A stretch of DNA of 43,969 nucleotides from Planctomycetota bacterium (GCA_024275995.1 JAJRYB010000003.1:1-43969); one strand, 5' to 3'. Counted from the stretch's first letter, positions 1 to 7,540 are shown. Made by a program: numbers and translations. Notes: generated by a model not told the origin, from the sequence alone.

Positions 1-347
1 ACCACAAGGTAGCTTCGACACCGGCCGCCCGACGGGGCATCCTGCCCGAAGGCGATGGGTTCCATCGTGGCGATACCGGCCTGGCGGGCTGAGCGTATGT
101 TGGCCAGTTCGATCCCGGCTGGGCTGGGCCGATTTTTTCGCCCCCCTGCTCCATATCGTTTCAGGTAGGCGCGTATGGTTCGCCCCGTCGCGTCGGTTAT
201 TTCTATGCGGGTTCGTCGGCGATGGCCCAGCCCCGGCTTGTCGAGGTCCTCCCCGCCGATGAACGCCAGCGCCCCGTCGACGGTATCCAGGCCCAGCTTT
301 TCGAGAGAGGCCCGGAAGCGTTCGGAAATCCAGGATCGTTCGTTCAT
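1..347 (-). CDS. LPS core (Kdo/heptose) kinase-like protein, N-terminal part
   Basis: Partial gene that runs off the left edge of the window. Translating the minus strand from the ATG at 345-347 gives an open frame of 115 residues beginning MNERSWISERFRASLEKL. It contains the segment AYLKRYGAGGRKNRPSPAG followed by ANIRSARQAGIATMEPIAFG. This pattern (a lysine-containing strand, then a helix ending in 'aGi.t.epva.G') is the N-lobe of the WaaP/Kdo kinase family, which phosphorylates LPS core sugars at the cytoplasmic face of the inner membrane. Its ATG overlaps the stop of the upstream heptosyltransferase gene as ATGA, so the two are translationally coupled, which fits LPS-core assembly. The catalytic loop lies outside the window, so activity cannot be judged. 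Confidence 0.65.
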   Translation of the reverse strand, partial: MNERSWISERFRASLEKLGLDTVDGALAFIGGEDLDKPGLGHRRRTRIEITDATGRTIRAYLKRYGAGGRKNRPSPAGIELANIRSARQAGIATMEPIAFGQDAPSGGRCRSYLV

Positions 348-1420
348 TCGTCGCCTTTCGGCCAGTCGGCATCGAGCAGTTCATAAGCAGCCGCGAGGAC
401 CATCTCGGGCGTAATCGCCTTCATGCACCGATGATGTCCCTCTCCGCGAATCCGACAGGTAGGCTTCTGGCACGGCGAACACGGCACATCAACGCGGATC
501 GCCCGCTCCCCGGCGAAATCGATTTGTGCCCACGTCGGGTCCGTGCTTCCGAACAGCGTTACGACGGGCACGTCGAAGGCCGCCGCAAAGTGCCGCGCGC
601 CCGTGTCGTTCGTTATCAGCAGCGAGCAGCGGCTCATCATGCCCTTCAGCAGTCCCAGCGAGCCTTCCCGCTCGGCGAAATTTATCGCCGGCGGATTTTT
701 CATCGCCTCCGCTACGCGGGCAGCGATGGTCCGCTCGTTCGGAGCTGCGTTGATGATGATTTGCGCGGAACGGGTCTCGATGAGCGCGTCGGCGACGGCT
801 GCGAACCGCTCCGGCGGCCAGATCTTGCTCGGACCGAACCCCGCGCCGGGATTGAGCAGAATAACGGGCCTGCCCGATCGAATCGAGCACTCAGCCATCA
901 ACGCGCCGGCGGCGTCACTATCGGCGTCCGTCTCGGCGAGCGTCATGCGTCGACCGTCCGATTCCCCGCCCGCGTGCGACGCGATGGCGAGGTAGTAGTC
1001 GATCTGCGGAACCGGCGCGAAGGCGCCCTCAGAATCCCTCGGCGGGGCGAGCTTGTCGGTGAGCATCCACCCGCGAGCGCCCCTTGCGTAGCCGACGATC
1101 TTTCGTGCCCCGCCCCCCCACGCCAGCAATGCGCTTCGGAAACTATTGGGCAGGAGGATCGCCAGGTCGAACCGCTCCCCGCGAATGCGCCGGATGAGCC
1201 TGGCCGTATTCCAGCAGGACGGGAAACGCGCGGAAACATCCTCGATATCATCGTCGCTCAAGGCGGCGCCGCGGAGAGTCTCCAGCGCGCCGCTGCGTCC
1301 CAGGAACGTAATCCACGAGGTGGCGAACCTTTCCCGCACGGCGCGCAGGGACGGCGTTGCCATCACGGCGTCGCCGACAGGGTTGGGCAGGACGATCAGG
1401 ATTCGCTGCGGGTCGCACAT
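344..1420 (-). CDS. waaF: Glycosyltransferase family 9, heptosyltransferase (WaaF/RfaF-like)
   Basis: 358 residues, the normal length for ADP-heptose:LPS heptosyltransferases, which add heptose to the LPS inner core in the cytoplasm. The N-terminus has the Rossmann motif ILIVLPNPVGDAVMATPSLR (residues 7-26). The C-terminal half has LLNPGAGFGPSKIWPPERF, the sugar-nucleotide segment typical of the family, and LLITNDTGARHFAAAF with VPVVTLFGSTDPTW, the donor-binding motif. The tail has a Cys-rich stretch (CSPCQKPTCRIRGEGHHRC) also common in WaaF proteins. The gene overlaps the downstream kinase-like gene by four bases. The GT9 family is certain; the choice of heptosyltransferase II over I or III is by overall resemblance only. 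Confidence 0.85.
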   Translation of the reverse strand: MCDPQRILIVLPNPVGDAVMATPSLRAVRERFATSWITFLGRSGALETLRGAALSDDDIEDVSARFPSCWNTARLIRRIRGERFDLAILLPNSFRSALLAWGGGARKIVGYARGARGWMLTDKLAPPRDSEGAFAPVPQIDYYLAIASHAGGESDGRRMTLAETDADSDAAGALMAECSIRSGRPVILLNPGAGFGPSKIWPPERFAAVADALIETRSAQIIINAAPNERTIAARVAEAMKNPPAINFAEREGSLGLLKGMMSRCSLLITNDTGARHFAAAFDVPVVTLFGSTDPTWAQIDFAGERAIRVDVPCSPCQKPTCRIRGEGHHRCMKAITPEMVLAAAYELLDADWPKGDE

Positions 1421-1460
1421 GGGAGTATTGTATCGGCTGGGCGGCGTCGGGGGTAGACGC

Positions 1461-2294
1461 TCAGTCCGCTTCGAGGTTCGGCGGTGTCCTTGCCAGCGAC
1501 GCCCATGACGTTCTGCGGATAAGTTTGGGCACGTTGACAGGTTCGGTTCCCACCATTACGCTTCGCAGGCCCGCCGACGCGAAAGACCGCGCCGCCAGCG
1601 CCGAGGTGCAGATACCGAGGCGGAAATTTTTGAAGGTCTTCCGCAAAGCGGCGATCTGGCTCACCAGTCGCGATTCGACGACAATCCGCGGAAACTTCCA
1701 TTTCTTATCCCGTACGACGTGCCAGTATTCCCTCTGCCAGAGGAGGACCGGACCGTCCGGATAGCCGTTGGACTTCAGCCAGCCGTGCATTGAGGCGTGG
1801 TGTTTCACGGATCGTCGCGTCAGGTAAAGAACGTTCGCCCCGCCGGCGATTACCTGTAACGCCTGGCGCGCCGAATCTCGCGACTGCTTGTTCCACGGTC
1901 CCGGAAGCGCGTCCAGGTCGACCGCGACGAGAGGGTATTCAGCATCCCAGACGTAGGCCGGCGCTTCGGTTTCCAGCTCTTCACCCTCGTAATCCATGTG
2001 CTCGACGATCACCACGTATTTACCGGGCTTGTCCGGAACGGTGACGGTCGTCGCGGCGTATCCGAGTTCGTCGGTATGTGCGGCGCGCTGGATGGATGAG
2101 TCGGCGAGGCGAAACCGCATAGCGGCGCTGCGGACGGGGAATGACATTACGAAGAAATCGTTGCGCTGCAAACGCGCGATGACCGTCGCTTCGCCTCCCG
2201 CGGCTGCAAGCTGATCCGGAACGGTCAGTATGTAGTAACCGCCGCATCCGCTGAGCGTCGCCGTCATCAAAAGAACGAAACTTATCCGCAGCAT
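1461..2294 (-). CDS. Lipoprotein with lipin/LNS2-like HAD phosphatase domain
   Basis: 277 residues from the ATG at 2294, which follows an AAGGA ribosome site. The start gives a clean lipoprotein signal (MLRISFVLLMTATLSGC, lipobox LSGC), so the protein is probably anchored in the envelope. Residues about 30-115 look like a beta-sandwich domain (TVPDKPGKYVVIVEH). From about residue 125 there is VAVDLDAL, then VLYLTRRS, then WLKSNGYPDGPVLL. These match in order the lipin/App1-type phosphatidate phosphatase fold (Dx DxT, a serine or threonine motif, 'PdGP'). The canonical second aspartate and threonine of DxDxT are partly changed (D-L-D-A-L), so catalysis is uncertain. It has its own promoter at 2316-2344, directly after the terminator of the PEP-CTERM gene. 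No substrate can be assigned. Confidence 0.6.
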   Translation of the reverse strand: MLRISFVLLMTATLSGCGGYYILTVPDQLAAAGGEATVIARLQRNDFFVMSFPVRSAAMRFRLADSSIQRAAHTDELGYAATTVTVPDKPGKYVVIVEHMDYEGEELETEAPAYVWDAEYPLVAVDLDALPGPWNKQSRDSARQALQVIAGGANVLYLTRRSVKHHASMHGWLKSNGYPDGPVLLWQREYWHVVRDKKWKFPRIVVESRLVSQIAALRKTFKNFRLGICTSALAARSFASAGLRSVMVGTEPVNVPKLIRRTSWASLARTPPNLEAD

Positions 2295-2315
2295 TATCGA
2301 GTTCCTTTGACGGAG

Positions 2316-2344
2316 ATTAGGCACGAGAGGCTGCCGTTTGTCAA
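2316..2344 (-). promoter_or_regulatory. Sigma70-type promoter for the lipoprotein gene
   Basis: On the minus strand, TTGACA (2339-2344), a 17-base spacer, then CCTAAT (2316-2321). Transcription would begin near 2309, about 15 bases before the ATG at 2294. Confidence 0.55.
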
Positions 2345-2362
2345 TTGTTTGCGTGCGGGCAT

Positions 2363-2393
2363 AAAAAAACGGGCGACCCGAAGGAGCCGCCCG
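2363..2393 (-). terminator. Intrinsic terminator of the PEP-CTERM gene
   Basis: On the minus strand a 10-pair stem (CGGGCGGCTC with GGGTCGCCCG, including G-U pairs) closes a four-base loop and is followed directly by seven T residues. It lies just after the stop at 2419 and before the promoter of the next gene. Confidence 0.8.
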
Positions 2394-2418
2394 AGGATGC
2401 ACAATGCTTACGGTGCGA

Positions 2419-3165
2419 TTATTTTTTGCGACGGCGGAGCAACGGAATAACCCCTGCGCCCAGCAGCAGCATCGTCATCGGTTCAGGGATCTGGCTGAAG
2501 GTCTGGTAGAAGGAGCTGATCTTCGCGATCCCCTCCTGCCCGACCAGGCCGCCGTTGGCGCCTACATCCTTGAGGATCCAGACCTCGGACAGTGCTACGG
2601 GCTGTCCCGTCTGTGGGTCGGTGAAGAATTTGTGGTCGATCTCTTTTCGCGCGCCGCTGGCAGAATCGTAGTAGACGCCCTTCTGGGCGAGCGACGGATC
2701 GTTGAACTCGTTCGGATTTCTCGCATAAACCGTCTCGCTGATCGTAACCAGCCCGCCGTTGTCCGCCAGGTATCCAGCCATCTTCAGCGTGTTATCGTGG
2801 ATCAGCCAGGGTTCATCGGCGACGGCCTTGAAAACGATGACGGTGTCGGCAAGCTGCCCTGCCCCGGCGGACCACAGCCCGTCGAAGCGGATGCCGAGTT
2901 CGCCCTCGATGAGAACGCCGGTCAGGCGAATGGAGGTAATGTCCGGGACCAGCGTAGTGTTCAACGCCGTGGGACTGACTGTGAACATGCTGAAGACCTT
3001 GTCCCCTACCCTCAGGCCGCCGGCGGCGTTTACTTCCTCAATCGTCGGACCCATGGTCGGGGGATTCTGGAAATCCCAGATGATTTCCGCCTGCAGGAAC
3101 GAGGGGAACGACGCGAATACAACGATAGATACTAAAATAGCGGGTATGAGCGTTCGCCTGAGCAT
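2419..3165 (-). CDS. PEP-CTERM sorting domain exported protein
   Basis: About 248 residues. An N-terminal signal peptide (MLRRTLIPAILVSIVVFASF, cleaved near LQA) is followed by a Ser/Thr- and Gly-containing body with no domain I recognise. The C-terminus is IPEPMTMLLLGAGVIPLLRRRKK: the PEP motif, a transmembrane helix and a basic tail. This is the PEP-CTERM signal, recognised by an exosortase and usually linked to export with exopolysaccharide. ATG codons at 3165 and 3171 and a GTG at 3177 are in frame. The ATG at 3165 has GTGAGG six bases upstream and is preferred. It is a single-gene unit with promoter at 3271-3299 and terminator at 2363-2393. No exosortase gene is in the window. Confidence 0.85.
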   Translation of the reverse strand: MLRRTLIPAILVSIVVFASFPSFLQAEIIWDFQNPPTMGPTIEEVNAAGGLRVGDKVFSMFTVSPTALNTTLVPDITSIRLTGVLIEGELGIRFDGLWSAGAGQLADTVIVFKAVADEPWLIHDNTLKMAGYLADNGGLVTISETVYARNPNEFNDPSLAQKGVYYDSASGARKEIDHKFFTDPQTGQPVALSEVWILKDVGANGGLVGQEGIAKISSFYQTFSQIPEPMTMLLLGAGVIPLLRRRKK

Positions 3166-3270
3166 GAGCATCCTCACTTTCTACTACATCGAGCGTTAAT
3201 CGAGCCTTGCCACCGGCACCCACCGAGCACGTCAAGCAACGTGAGTCCGGAACCTTCCTAAGCGGGTACC

Positions 3271-3299
3271 AGTCTAACTGGCATCGTCAATTTTGTCAA
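3271..3299 (-). promoter_or_regulatory. Sigma70-type promoter of the PEP-CTERM gene
   Basis: On the minus strand, a perfect TTGACA (3294-3299), a 17-base spacer, and TAGACT (3271-3276). It would give a leader of about 100 bases before the start at 3165. Confidence 0.6.
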
Positions 3300-3532
3300 A
3301 CAAGTTTTAGGAAAATTACCAATAATAATGCACTTATGGAAAAAGTTTGGTTGCCCGACGTTTGCCCCGCTCAACTACAGATGACGCATATACCATAATA
3401 CCTTGCTGTCACTTATATTGCGGTAATATACTCGTTTACGGCAATTTATGGCAACTTAAGAAAGATACGGCGTATCCGCGGAGTTGTCGGGCCCTGTCTG
3501 CAGGGGCCAAGGCGTCTTTCACCGCTTTTGGC

Positions 3533-3561
3533 TTGACCGGGCGCCGGAGACGTAAAATACT
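3533..3561 (+). promoter_or_regulatory. Possible promoter of the glycosyltransferase gene
   Basis: TTGACC (3533-3538), 17 bases, then AATACT (3556-3561). The same GCTTGACCGGG context occurs at the -35 of the TPR lipoprotein promoter at 6884-6912. An overlapping TAAAAT at 3553 is spaced only 14 bases, so the exact -10 is uncertain. Confidence 0.35.
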
Positions 3562-3623
3562 GGTGTCAACGCCGTTGCGGAAATTCACCTTTCGCCGCCA
3601 ATACCGGCGGGGAGCGTTCGAAT

Positions 3624-4769
3624 ATGCGGGTCGCTATCGTTCACGAATGGTTTGCCTCGTACGCCGGCTCGGAGAAGGTCGTCGAGCAGATGCTCCACGT
3701 TTACCCCCAGGCGGAGCTGTTCGCCATAGTCGATTTCCTGCCTGCCGATCAGCGGGCGTTCCTCGGCGGGAGGACCGTCAGGACGTCGTTCATCCAGAAG
3801 CTCCCGCTGGCCCGCAGGCATTTCCGGCGATACCTGGGCCTGATGCCGCTTGCGATCGAGCAGTTCGACGTAAGCGAATACGACCTGGTGATCAGCAGCT
3901 CTCACGCCGTCGCCAAGGGCGTGCTTACCAACCCTCATCAGCTCCACGTGTGCATGTGCTACTCGCCGATGCGGTACGCCTGGCACTTCCAGGAGCAGTA
4001 TCTTCGCTCGGCGGGACTTGCTCATGGGCTCAAGTCGTGGCTTGTCCGGCGAACGCTCCACCGCCTGAGAAACTGGGACGTGCGAACCGCCAACGGGGTC
4101 GACGTGTTCCTCGCTGTTTCCGCTTACATCGCCGGGCGAATCTGGAAGGTCTACCGGCGTCAGGCCACGGTTATCTATCCGCCGGTCGACGTCGCCGCCT
4201 TCACCCTGCGTCGCGAGAAGGAAGATTTCTACCTCGCCGCGTCGCGCCTTACGCCGTACAAGCGCATGGATCTCATCGTGCGTGCGTTCGCGCAGATGCC
4301 CGGCCGAAAGCTCGTTGTCATCGGCGCGGGCCCGATGCTCAAAAAACTCCGCAGGCTCGCCACGCCGAACGTGACGATTATGGGATACCAGGGCGACGAT
4401 GTGCTCGTGGACCATTACCGGCGGGCGCGGGCGTTCGTGTTCGCGGCGGAGGAAGATTTCGGGATTGTCCCGGTCGAGGCGCAGGCCTGTGGAACGCCGG
4501 TGATAGCATTCAGCCGCGGCGGTGCCGGGGAGACCGTTATCGACGGCGTTACCGGAATATTCTTCGACGAGCAGAAGCCGCAGTCGCTCATCGATGCCGT
4601 GGAGAGGTTCGAATCCGCCGGCGACGCTTTCGACCCGGATCGCCTCCGCGAGAACGCCGAGCGATTCAGTATCGAGCATTTCCGCGATAACTTCGAGCGA
4701 ATCATCAGCCGCGAGTATTCCACCTTCCGATCCGGAGGGTCTGGCGATCAACCGAAGATCGTAACGTAA
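3624..4769 (+). CDS. Glycosyltransferase family 4
   Basis: 381 residues, a usual length for GT-B fold, retaining family 4 transferases, which build surface polysaccharides or glycolipids in the cytoplasm from nucleotide sugars. The N-terminal domain begins MRVAIVHEWFASYAGSEKVV. The C-terminal domain has AASRLTPYKRMDLIVRAF (residues about 211-228), VVIGAGPM and EEDFGIVPVEAQACGTPVIA, the E-x7-E nucleotide-sugar site with the glycine-rich follow-up. The ATG is preceded by GGGGAG. It stands alone on the plus strand and converges on yidD. Acceptor and sugar cannot be read from sequence. Confidence 0.88.
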   Translation: MRVAIVHEWFASYAGSEKVVEQMLHVYPQAELFAIVDFLPADQRAFLGGRTVRTSFIQKLPLARRHFRRYLGLMPLAIEQFDVSEYDLVISSSHAVAKGVLTNPHQLHVCMCYSPMRYAWHFQEQYLRSAGLAHGLKSWLVRRTLHRLRNWDVRTANGVDVFLAVSAYIAGRIWKVYRRQATVIYPPVDVAAFTLRREKEDFYLAASRLTPYKRMDLIVRAFAQMPGRKLVVIGAGPMLKKLRRLATPNVTIMGYQGDDVLVDHYRRARAFVFAAEEDFGIVPVEAQACGTPVIAFSRGGAGETVIDGVTGIFFDEQKPQSLIDAVERFESAGDAFDPDRLRENAERFSIEHFRDNFERIISREYSTFRSGGSGDQPKIVT

Positions 4770-4793
4770 CGTAGCGTGAGCGGGCGGGACCGG

Positions 4794-5042
4794 TCATTCC
4801 ACCGGGTCATACCCGCCCTTGCCCAGCGGGTTGCATCGCAGGATACGCCACAGGCCCATCATCGTTCCGACGATCGCGCCGCGTTTTTCCACCGCTTCGA
4901 TGAAATACCGGCTGCACGTCGGCACGAACCTGCACTGCCTGCCGATCAGCGGCGAGAGCGTCGCCTGGTAGAGGCACACGACCAGCACGATCGCCCTTCT
5001 CGGAAGAGAGAGAATTTCCCGAAGCGGCCGTGGCATGTTCAT
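4794..5042 (-). CDS. yidD: Membrane protein insertion efficiency factor YidD
   Basis: 82 residues. It has the YidD hallmark: a hydrophobic amphipathic N-terminal segment (RRAIVLVVCLYQATLSPLIG), then CRFVPTCSRYFIEAVEKRG and the C-terminal RILRCNPLGKGGYDP. YidD is a small membrane-associated protein that assists YidC-dependent insertion. The ATG at 5042 overlaps the rnpA stop as ATGA, the usual bacterial arrangement. No yidC follows; the next gene is a convergent glycosyltransferase. Confidence 0.93.
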   Translation of the reverse strand: MNMPRPLREILSLPRRAIVLVVCLYQATLSPLIGRQCRFVPTCSRYFIEAVEKRGAIVGTMMGLWRILRCNPLGKGGYDPVE

Positions 5043-5401
5043 CGCCCGTCCTCCATCTTCCGCTCCAGCCTTACCGACAGTGCGAGCAGCGACTCGCGGA
5101 GCCTTTCCAGCGAGATATCCGCACCGGCGCGTGGGACTATCATGTAGTCCCGTCCGCCCGGCAGGGACCGGCGCGACAGGCGGCACGCCTCCCGGCAGAG
5201 GCGTTTGACGCGATTTCGTCGGACCGCCCCACCGTGCTTTTTCGACACCGCCACGCCGAAGCGCGAGGGCAGGGCTTCCCGCTCGCGACGTGTCGCCAGC
5301 AGGGTAAGCACGCCGTCGGTCGCACTTTTGCCCTGCTCGAAGACTCGCGCGATGTCTGCGCGACGCTTAAGACGCAATTCTTTCCCTGCCGTGTTCTTCA
5401 T
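5039..5401 (-). CDS. rnpA: Ribonuclease P protein component
   Basis: 120 residues from the ATG at 5401, which has GGAG seven bases upstream; a longer frame to 5446 lacks such a site. It has the family features LRLKRRADIARVFEQG at the N-terminus, FGVAVSKKHGGAVRRNRVKR (the RNR RNA-binding helix) and DYMIVPRAG. It is the protein subunit of RNase P, which trims tRNA 5' ends together with the catalytic RNA. It overlaps yidD by four bases. The usual upstream neighbour rpmH (ribosomal protein L34) is not found between 5402 and the tRNA gene. Confidence 0.93.
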   Translation of the reverse strand: MKNTAGKELRLKRRADIARVFEQGKSATDGVLTLLATRREREALPSRFGVAVSKKHGGAVRRNRVKRLCREACRLSRRSLPGGRDYMIVPRAGADISLERLRESLLALSVRLERKMEDGR

Positions 5402-5522
5402 CACCACGCTCCGATGATGAGTTTTTATCACACGATACGGCGTCAAGCCAGATGTGCTTGGGGGGTGAGGTGAGATGGACTTGCCAAGACGAAGTTCGTC
5501 ACTGCCTTAGGCGGCGATAAAG

Positions 5523-5605
5523 CCCGCCGTCGCTAAAGCTATGGCGGGCACCGCCATCACCAACGCTACGGCGGACAAATCCGCCGAAGCCTTGGCGAAG
5601 GCGGA
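5523..5605. repeat. Three tandem palindromic units next to tRNA-Ala
   Basis: Three units of 24-26 bases, each with outer arms CCGCC/GGCGG: 5523-5548 (CCCGCC...GGCGGG), 5551-5574 (CCGCC...GGCGG) and 5580-5605 (TCCGCC...GGCGGA). Interiors differ (tcgctaaagc, atcaccaacgcta, gaagccttggcgaa). The last unit ends exactly where the tRNA 3' end begins (5606). Each could form a hairpin in RNA; they may act as a processing or termination signal, or be REP-like elements. Confidence 0.75.
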
Positions 5606-5678
5606 TGGAGCCGAAGGGAATCGAACCCATGACCTGCTGATTGCGAACCAGCCGCTCTCCCAACTGAGCTACGGCCCC
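5606..5678 (-). tRNA. tRNA-Ala (anticodon CGC)
   Basis: On the minus strand the 73-base sequence folds as a cloverleaf. The acceptor arm GGGGCCG pairs with CGGCTCC (one G-U) with discriminator A. The D arm is GCTC/GAGC, the anticodon arm GCTGG-TTCGCAA-TCAGC with anticodon CGC, and the T arm contains GGGTTCGATTCCC. CCA is not encoded. It decodes the alanine codon GCG. It lies about 200 bases upstream of rnpA on the same strand. Confidence 0.93.
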
Positions 5679-5773
5679 ATGAGTAACACGATAAGTATAT
5701 CGAACGAACCGCCCGATGGGAAAGAGGAAATCATCGAAAGGCTGGAAGAAAAGCGGATTTTGGATCATATCTT

Positions 5774-5806
5774 AAATCTGGAATCTCAGATTTGAGATCT
5801 CAAATC
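5774..5806. repeat. AT-rich palindromic dispersed repeat, copy 1
   Basis: The motif AAATCTGGAATCTCAGATTT (5774-5793) matches the reverse complement of 9649-9668 with two differences. It merges into an 18-base perfect palindrome GATTTGAGATCTCAAATC (5789-5806). It sits just outside the 3' end of the TPR lipoprotein gene. Confidence 0.65.
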
Positions 5807-5819
5807 CGGGATTTTCCGA

Positions 5820-6842
5820 TCAGAGTTTCGGCCCGAGGTACTTCGGAGAATATTTTCGCACGAGCTTGAGCAGTTCGGGCTGGTTGGGGTCTATCTCGAG
5901 CGATGCGTTCCATTGTTTCAGGGCCTTCTCACGAAGTGCCTCCCTGTTGCCCGTGCGGTCCAGCAGGAACTCGCTCATGTAGACCGCGCCCAGCCCGCGA
6001 TGAGCGGCGGCGTTGTCGGAATTGAGCGAAATGGCCTTCTCGTAGGCCTCCTTGGCCTTTGGGATGTTACGCATGTGGAAGTAGCACGCGCCCATGCGCT
6101 CCCACGGTTCGCCGGAATTCGGCATCGCGCCGGCGGCAAGGGTGTAAGTATGTACCGCCTTTTTAAGACGGTTCTGACGTACGTACGTCGCGGCAAGGTT
6201 AAGCAGCACCTGTGGCTGATTCACGTCAAGCTCCAGCGACTTCTTGTAGGACTTGACGGCCTCGTAAAGACGGTTCTGACTGTCGAAGATGATCCCCATG
6301 TTGCTGTATGCCTGCGGGTTAGTCGGGTTGGCCTTGATAGCGGCGCGGCAGTACTGCTCGGCAAGGTCGTATTTGCCCGCCTGGAAATAGCAGGCGCTGA
6401 GGTTCAGGTTCCCCTCGAAGTCATCCGGCTTGATCGTAATCGCGCGCAGGTATATGTACGTAGCCTTGCGGAGGTATTTTTCTGCCTGATCATCATCACG
6501 GGCGGCCTCGGCAAGCGCCTGATACGTTACGCCGAGGTTGTAGTGCGGGCGGAAATCGTAAGGGTTCAGGCGGCAGGCCGTTTCGTACGCGCGTCGGGCC
6601 AACTCGTAGCTGCCCCTGCGACGATGGATATCGCCCATCGATTCGTACGCCACCGACAGCGTCGGGTCCGCCTGCACCGCCCTGGTCAGCGCAACCAGCG
6701 CGTCGTCGTCGTTTCCGCGGTCCACCAGTAGCTGGGCGCGAACGTAATCGTCAATCGCCTGCTGGGGAAAAAGCGGTTGCCCGCAGCCGATGACCGTTAA
6801 AAGAAACCCCGCGCTCAGAACGCCTCTTACGCCAACTCGCAT
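5820..6842 (-). CDS. Tetratricopeptide-repeat lipoprotein
   Basis: 340 residues. The N-terminus is a lipoprotein signal (MRVGVRGVLSAGFLLTVIGC, lipobox VIGC). From about residue 30 to 320 it is built of about seven to eight TPR units, e.g. VAYESMGDIHRRRGSYELAR, AYSNMGIIFDSQNRLYEAVK and EPWERMGACYFHMRNIPKAK, with 'W/Y-x2-G/M-x3-A/Y...A' spacing and closing DP/NP turns. TPR lipoproteins are scaffolds for envelope complexes; the partner is unknown. The ATG has GGAG four bases upstream and a promoter is present at 6884-6912. It is monocistronic, followed by palindromic repeats and the tRNA gene. Confidence 0.87.
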   Translation of the reverse strand: MRVGVRGVLSAGFLLTVIGCGQPLFPQQAIDDYVRAQLLVDRGNDDDALVALTRAVQADPTLSVAYESMGDIHRRRGSYELARRAYETACRLNPYDFRPHYNLGVTYQALAEAARDDDQAEKYLRKATYIYLRAITIKPDDFEGNLNLSACYFQAGKYDLAEQYCRAAIKANPTNPQAYSNMGIIFDSQNRLYEAVKSYKKSLELDVNQPQVLLNLAATYVRQNRLKKAVHTYTLAAGAMPNSGEPWERMGACYFHMRNIPKAKEAYEKAISLNSDNAAAHRGLGAVYMSEFLLDRTGNREALREKALKQWNASLEIDPNQPELLKLVRKYSPKYLGPKL

Positions 6843-6883
6843 ATCACTCCAATCCGTCGGAATATTCTTTATGTTATCGTCCC

Positions 6884-6912
6884 TTTGTAGCTTTTCCGTC
6901 CACCCCGGTCAA
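6884..6912 (-). promoter_or_regulatory. Sigma70-type promoter of the TPR lipoprotein gene
   Basis: On the minus strand, TTGACC (6907-6912), 17 bases, TACAAA (6884-6889). Predicted start of transcription is about 35 bases before the ATG at 6842. Confidence 0.5.
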
Positions 6913-7159
6913 GCGGATAGCGTCTTGCGTGTGGCAAGAGCAAAATGGCGATAATAGGAAAAATGATATTTTTCCTAAAAATAGTGTACCGAGAGGCTTC
7001 TTGTCGTCGATTATTGCTAGAGAAAGCTGACAAGAGCAGGTGCGCGGAAGTTCACAGGCAATCCAAACGAATAACCCCCGACCCAGGTAAGTTCGTGATT
7101 GCTCACCCAGGATTATTATCTTGGCCGCGCGCCTGTTTTTATTTTCCCCGACCGGTTTA
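6913..7159. other. Gene-poor stretch upstream of the TPR lipoprotein
   Basis: No open frame with a ribosome site and family resemblance. A plus-strand frame at 6945-7160 has no recognisable product. Together with 7160-7540 this makes a 700-base stretch without an intact gene. Confidence 0.5.
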
Positions 7160-7164
7160 AGTTG

Positions 7165-7262
7165 ATGTGATAATCAGCCATGTTCTTCATCCCCTGGCCT
7201 TGGTTCCCCGTTTCTTCCGTCATCACTCGAACAGCGCCGTTCCTATTCGCAAAATCGCCGCG
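7165..7262 (-). pseudogene. Decayed duplicate of the yggS 3' end plus hicB start
   Basis: Two fragments of neighbouring genes recur here in the same order and strand. About 50 bases at 7213-7262 are nearly identical to the end of yggS at about 8034-8084 (shared core ACTCGAACAGCGCCGTTCCT on the plus strand, continuing through ATTCGCAAAATCG). Thirty bases further on, 7165-7190 matches the start of hicB: the minus strand reads MKNMADYHIN before leaving the hicB sequence. The part corresponding to hicA is missing. This is what remains of an ancient duplication of the yggS-hicA-hicB junction. Confidence 0.6.
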
Positions 7263-7540
7263 CCGACGGGCTGAGGTTTTTCTCAGCCATCACAACGCCG
7301 TTGCGCTGCCGTCTTCAACGATCACAAAATCCTCAGCCAGCACCTCCGCGCTGCAACCCCATCCTGCGTCCTTGTCTTGTCTGCTCATTTCATCTGTCCT
7401 GTTGGACCCCGGGATTTAATGGGGCGATTATCGGTTCTTGTCCTTCATTCCTTCGAGGCAAATCTCTATCGTGATATAACGTATGATCACATGTACAAGG
7501 CTCTGCGCGTATCGTCCTTGCTGAGGGAGATTGCTTGCCT
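7263..7540. other. Gene-poor stretch between the decayed duplicate and hicB
   Basis: No supported gene. Short open frames on both strands lack ribosome sites and recognisable motifs. Some of this sequence may be further decayed remains of the duplicated segment, but I could not align it to anything in the window. Confidence 0.4.

Larger units (their letters stand above)
3166..3623. other. 458-bp AT-richer divergent intergenic region
   Basis: No convincing gene. This stretch is clearly richer in A and T than its surroundings (for example 3290-3470). It holds a strong minus-strand promoter for the PEP-CTERM gene and a weaker plus-strand promoter for the glycosyltransferase. The small open frames here lack ribosome sites and family resemblance. 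Confidence 0.6.

Noticed and set aside
431-1456. Long plus-strand frame opposite the heptosyltransferase
   Set aside because: A shadow of the GC-rich minus-strand gene; no ribosome site and no recognisable motifs, whereas the minus-strand frame matches GT9 throughout.
4782-4818. GGGCGGG/CCCGCCC hairpin between the convergent glycosyltransferase and yidD genes as a bidirectional terminator
   Set aside because: It overlaps the yidD coding end and has no T-tract on either side; an intrinsic terminator is not supported.
5499-5795. Open frames over the tRNA-Ala gene on both strands
   Set aside because: They translate the tRNA itself (for example a GAVAQLGERLVRNQQV-like stretch, a frequent false protein) and have no family support.
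6945-7160. 71-codon plus-strand frame
   Set aside because: No ribosome site or resemblance, and its end falls at the edge of the decayed yggS/hicB duplicate.
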